Shown: positions 50,601 to 64,000 of the stretch, in pieces
Layout: each line of letters begins with the position of its first letter
Numbering within the stretch: the first letter of the stretch is position 1
Assembly: GCF_017591435.1 (NCBI RefSeq)
Contig: NC_059281.1
Coordinates: 12,169,902 to 12,233,901 of the forward strand
Source: Portunus trituberculatus
Taxonomy: Eukaryota > Arthropoda > Malacostraca > Decapoda > Portunidae
Direction of reading: 5' to 3'
DNA length: 64,000 bases
Translations under genes and position numbers: made by a program
The notes under the pieces: model-generated
What the model saw: the letters and a program-made list of their open reading frames with translations, nothing else
Database searches by the model: none
Told to the model about the DNA's origin: nothing

Positions 50601-52129
50601 TTCAGTATTGTAGTAATATACCACAGCCATAAGACTACCACTATTCCCCAGCACTTGCGTCATAAACGTTCGTACATTGTATAGTAATATGCAAGCAAAC
50701 ACCAGATGGTCCTTCTTATCATGCAGTTATGAAATAAAAACGATAAAGTAGACTAGAAACCACAAATAAAACAATGCACATACTTGATATCATTGCGATA
50801 AACTGCAGTAACGAAAAGTGGTTTCCGTATACCTTTCGTCTCATCCCGCTTAGGTCCCTTCACAACATCGACCGCATTGAACTGAGAAATGAAAGTCCCG
50901 ACTGTGTGGCAATGGAACGGGAGAGATATACAGGTTCCCTTGGTTCCCTCACAGTATCTGGCAGTGAGTTGGCAGCTCTCACTTGGGAGGGATGTGGTAG
51001 TGTCACGCTCCTCAGAATTCTTCCCTCCCCTTGTCCCAGTTCGATCATGACCCCAGGTAACCTACGGTGTGTTTATGAACGAACTCTAAGCCCCTGTGAA
51101 TCTTTGCGCCTCTGACTGTGTAGTAAACGTTGGTGCGCTGTGTGTGGTGCTTATTTCAGATCACTGCATTGTGTTGATGTAAAGTGTTTGTGTGTATGCG
51201 TGTGTGTTTACCTGTGCTGTCGGCGGCGGTGGTGGTGCCACGGTCTGGATGGTGCTGTACGGAATATTCATCTACCAGCGAGTGATTAACTGAATGAGTG
51301 TGGTCGTAAGGTATTCACGTATTACTTCAGCCATAAAGGTTACTAGGGTGAATCGTTTCCTCCTTTGTGAATAAAGTAGCCGGGGTGAATAATTAAACAC
51401 TTGAGGTTTTTCACTCAAGGGTTAGTTGAAGGGTTGTCACTGAGTCTGATGGTTACGTGACTAGACACAAGCTAGGCCCCAACATTTTGTAACGCATCTC
51501 GTCTTGAATGTTATAAGATTTAAATTATTCTATCTCAATTTAGTGATTAAACAATAATTTTAGAAATTTATAGCGTTGACAAGACTTAAGCTCATCATCA
51601 ATGTGACATTTAAAAGATTATTTATATTGATAGAAAGTTGTATTTTGTCACTTACATTGTGATGATGATTTGCCTATGTGAGAGCAATGGTGAAGTATTT
51701 ACTCTCACTTCTGGCTCCCCATCTTATTTGTCAGGGTGATATGCCTTTGCACATGTATGTAAATGGTGCATAGTCATCCAAAGAAATTAATGATATAATC
51801 TGTACAGTTACAAATCATCCTGCAGTGAATGGTAATGAGAAGTGTTATATTGCACAAGAACCAATTGAAAGCTGTGTGTGGACAGAGGAATATGAGAACA
51901 CCTAAACCAGTTATTCCCATGAGAGCCCTCACAGCTGACAGGAAGGCACCACAGATGATGACCTTGGCACCCATTCATGGTGATGGATAGAAACCACTAA
52001 CACTTTATATGAACACTTCTGACAAGAAAGTACATTCAAAATAGGTTATTTAAATATATGTGGCTGATTCACAGGCACAGTAAATTGATTTGATTCATAA
52101 CAGTCCTTCTTCTCAAGCACCGCAAGGCA

Positions 52130-52707
52130 AACATTACTCAGACGTATGAATCACAAACACACACCAAGGTTCATGATACCATCCACAGTTACTATGCTAA
52201 TGCCTCCCCATATGCCAATGTTTCTTACAGAAGATTGATGTGTTTCTCAGTGATTGTGTGGTATTTTGCTCATATTATGTTACTTATTGCAGGTGTTGCA
52301 TGGAGGGACAGTAGCAGCAAAATGCAGCATTCTGGGGTTGTTGCATCTCTCATAGCAGTCTCCACAATGGATGCAAGGAGAGAAAGCTGGCTGTTTGATG
52401 GGGTGTGCTATCCAAAACATTATGTTTACAAGATGTAGTGAAAGCATTGTGGGAAAAGAAGTAAAAACGTCTGTGATCCATGTGTAGAAACTGCTGACAG
52501 CGAATGTGCATTTTAGAGAATGAAAATTGGATATTCAAATGCCACAGATACTTTCATAGATAAGGTGCCAGGTGGTATTAGAATTCTGGAAAGAGATAGA
52601 AACATATTTCTGTCTAGAGCTGAGTGGCAAGGTGTTGGGAGAGAGATTGGCAAGCTGTGTGGCATTCTTAGGGTGACAGATGCCTTGAACACTGTGACTG
52701 TTGTGAG
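52130..52707. other. Unexplained stretch directly upstream of Keap1 exon 1
   Basis: Unique sequence with a 70-codon open + frame at 52520-52732 that overlaps the Keap1 start in another frame and reads smoothly (GGIRILERDRNIFLSRAEWQ). It could be a decayed exon, an upstream frame in the leader or chance. I recognise no family. Confidence 0.25.
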
Positions 52708-62130
<9,423 letters not shown>

Positions 62131-62915
62131 AAACTTGTTTCATTGTTTTCACAAAGGATCATAACCATCTTCGAAATTAAGCCTTCATTAGAATGCCATT
62201 GTATTAGGATGGCAGAGGGACACCATGGTAGTGAATGGATGATACATACATAATTACAGAAGACATCAGGAGTGCTAAATTTTACTATGTTGTGGAAGAC
62301 GGTTGGCAGATCGTCATCTCCGTAGATGACTGTTAACTGGCCACCATTAAAAGAACAGATAGTCAGATAATAGATATTCAATCTTGAACGGTTATGTACT
62401 GTTTGTGGTTATAAGATGTGTCCTGCTTCGTTATCATGATGAATCGTAACTTGCTCTGGTTCGAAGCTTTGATCAACTGTGCGTCGTGAGAAGAGAGTGA
62501 GGAGGAGGAACTGATCTGGGTACGCTTCATCATGGTGACGAAGCAGGATATAACTTATGACTCCCACTGTGCACCGATAACACTGATATGATTTTGCATA
62601 TATTGTATTGAACAAGTTTCGTTTACAGTGACCAGGCTTTTCGAGCATAAATGTGGAAGATAATTAAGGACGTGTTGGAATGGTTGGGGGGGTCTTGGAT
62701 GAAAGATAGTTAAATGTGCTCTTCGTGTTTCATTTTACTTACGTTAACTACACTAAGAAATTTCTGATTATTTCAATAGATAAGATACGAGATTGATACA
62801 TGCGCCAGAACGCACTCTCGATATAGGAGAGCTAAAATATATGTACGGCAATTCAAATTTGAACAATGAAACTAAATCATTGTTGTCCCAAAGCTGGTAG
62901 TTAATGCAGGCAGTT

Positions 62916-62947
<32 letters not shown>

Positions 62948-63249
62948 ATAACTAGATACCTAGGACATTTATTTTCTCTTCTGTCCATTAGTCTATGTTT
63001 ATCTACCGATCTCTCCATCCATCCATGTATACATTGTCTTTTTTTCCGAGAGAGAAAGAAGTGGGAGGGAAATTGTTATCAAGCAGGAACAACTCGATTG
63101 CCAGTTCAAAACCAGCAATTATCTCCTGCAAAAACGCCGACAAATAATGTATATTGTTACCTCATGATACGTTGCGATTCATGTTGCCAAATATCACTAT
63201 TCTTTTTTTCAAACTAAATCGTAAGCAATGTCCCCTTCTCCCAATTTCC
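62131..63249. other. Intergenic, nothing recognised
   Basis: Unique AT-rich sequence with a T run at 62917-62936. No coding exon or known repeat seen. Confidence 0.5.
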
Positions 63250-63406
63250 GGAGGTAGTGCGCAGAGGCTTCGCCGGCGCCCGGCGCCGCCAGCCCGCCAC
63301 GTCAGCTCAGTTCGCCACCGCGATGAGAAGGGAGTGGGTGTGGGTCTGAGGGTGGTGAGCCATGTGGCGAGTGTTGCTAGGACTGTGGTGAGAGCTTCGG
63401 CAAAAG
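63250..63406 (+). promoter_or_regulatory. GC-rich promoter/first-exon candidate at the right edge
   Basis: An abrupt GC-rich stretch (CGCCGGCGCCCGGCGCC) follows AT-rich sequence, with an initiator-like CTCAGTT at 63306-63312. It ends in a good donor GCAAAAG|GTAGGT at 63406/63407. ATGs inside open only 8-9 codon frames, so it would be non-coding. The gene it serves would lie outside the window. Confidence 0.3.
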
Positions 63407-64000
63407 GTAGGTAAACTCAAGTATCAGGTATTGTGAGTGAAGTTTCCAGGGAAGTGTGATATAATCTGGTTTGCAGGGATAACGTAGTCTACGTGTTTTT
63501 TTTTTTTTTTTTTTTCTGAGAATCAGCTGCATATCTCAAGTCAGTGTTGGGATTCCCATTGCTATATGATCATGGTTGTACATACTCCTATAATTAATAT
63601 CATGCTAATTAGAATGTTGAGACACTACTTGATTCATCCTAATCATGGAAGTGTCGAGAGCAAAGCTTCGGTGTGCTTCACAAGTTACCGAGAGTGGATA
63701 ATACGTGTCAGTGTAGTTGTGTGTCCACATCATCATCTATAAGTGCACTAAATACAGAAACTAATCATGTATATAAGCAATGTTTTAAGAGCACAATAAG
63801 TAATTTGATAACTGAGGTGTTCTTGATGGCTTTTTAAGACAACGCTGAGAGACTCGAGGGACAGGGAGTTAATTCGTAGGAGCAGTCACGTACGCACGGA
63901 ACTCCACACTGGGTCCCCAAAGACGGATTAAATCCTGCTTGTTGCTGTCCATGTTCCAACCTTCGGCACCCTGTTAAGGTAACTCCCCCCTTATGGGTTT
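63407..64000. other. Right edge, probable intron of the next gene
   Basis: Follows the GC-rich block's donor site; AT-rich with a T run at 63497-63517. No exon recognised before the window ends. Confidence 0.3.

Noticed and set aside
50774..51115. 113-codon open frame as a gene
   Set aside because: No conserved domain, no splice or start context. It ends by running through a possible donor (CCAG|GTAACC at about 51058), so at most it might be an unrecognised exon.

Overview
The window looks like nuclear DNA of an arthropod, most likely a decapod crustacean (crab or shrimp). It contains multi-exon genes with GT-AG introns. It is packed with very long microsatellites: (GT/AC)n, (CT/GA)n, (CTC/GAG)n, (TA)n. 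It also carries a tRNA-derived SINE, L2/CR1-like LINE pieces and small DNA-transposon relics. Nothing bacterial, organellar or viral is evident. Species cannot be fixed from sequence alone.

Layout. 1-10,020: almost gene-free microsatellite desert, dominated by (CTC/GAG)n and (CT/GA)n arrays and ending in a pyrimidine-rich strand. 10,045-24,128: an inositol 1,4,5-trisphosphate 3-kinase gene on the + strand. Its candidate first exon follows an Inr+DPE core-promoter match, a 9.3-kb intron follows, and seven further coding exons lie at 20.1-24.1 kb. A tRNA-derived SINE sits in the intron after exon 3. 24.1-52.7 kb: 3' flank and a long intergenic (or first-intron) stretch. It holds microsatellites, a second truncated SINE, two copies of a piggyBac-like MITE, a 33-bp palindrome inside a perfect 8-bp direct repeat, a decayed LINE fragment, degenerate ~110-bp tandem repeats, and a candidate untranslated first exon at 31.6-31.9 kb. 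52,708-58,743: a KEAP1 orthologue on the + strand in nine coding exons (BTB, BACK/IVR, six-bladed Kelch propeller). A 5'-truncated LINE lies in sense orientation in the intron after exon 6. 58.7-64 kb: KEAP1 3' region, an (ATCT)n/(TA)n array, and a GC-rich exon-like block near the right edge.

The genes. IP3K converts Ins(1,4,5)P3 to Ins(1,3,4,5)P4 and so shapes calcium signalling. KEAP1 is the CUL3 adaptor that senses electrophiles and targets NRF2/CncC for degradation. They are neighbours on the same strand, but nothing in the sequence ties them functionally.

Data quality. Both genes, and the LINE at several points, lack single bases relative to the reading frame that keeps the conserved protein. 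Most of the LINE gaps lie in short homopolymers. This looks more like consensus-sequence error than gene death, so both genes are annotated as functional genes with a probable assembly indel.
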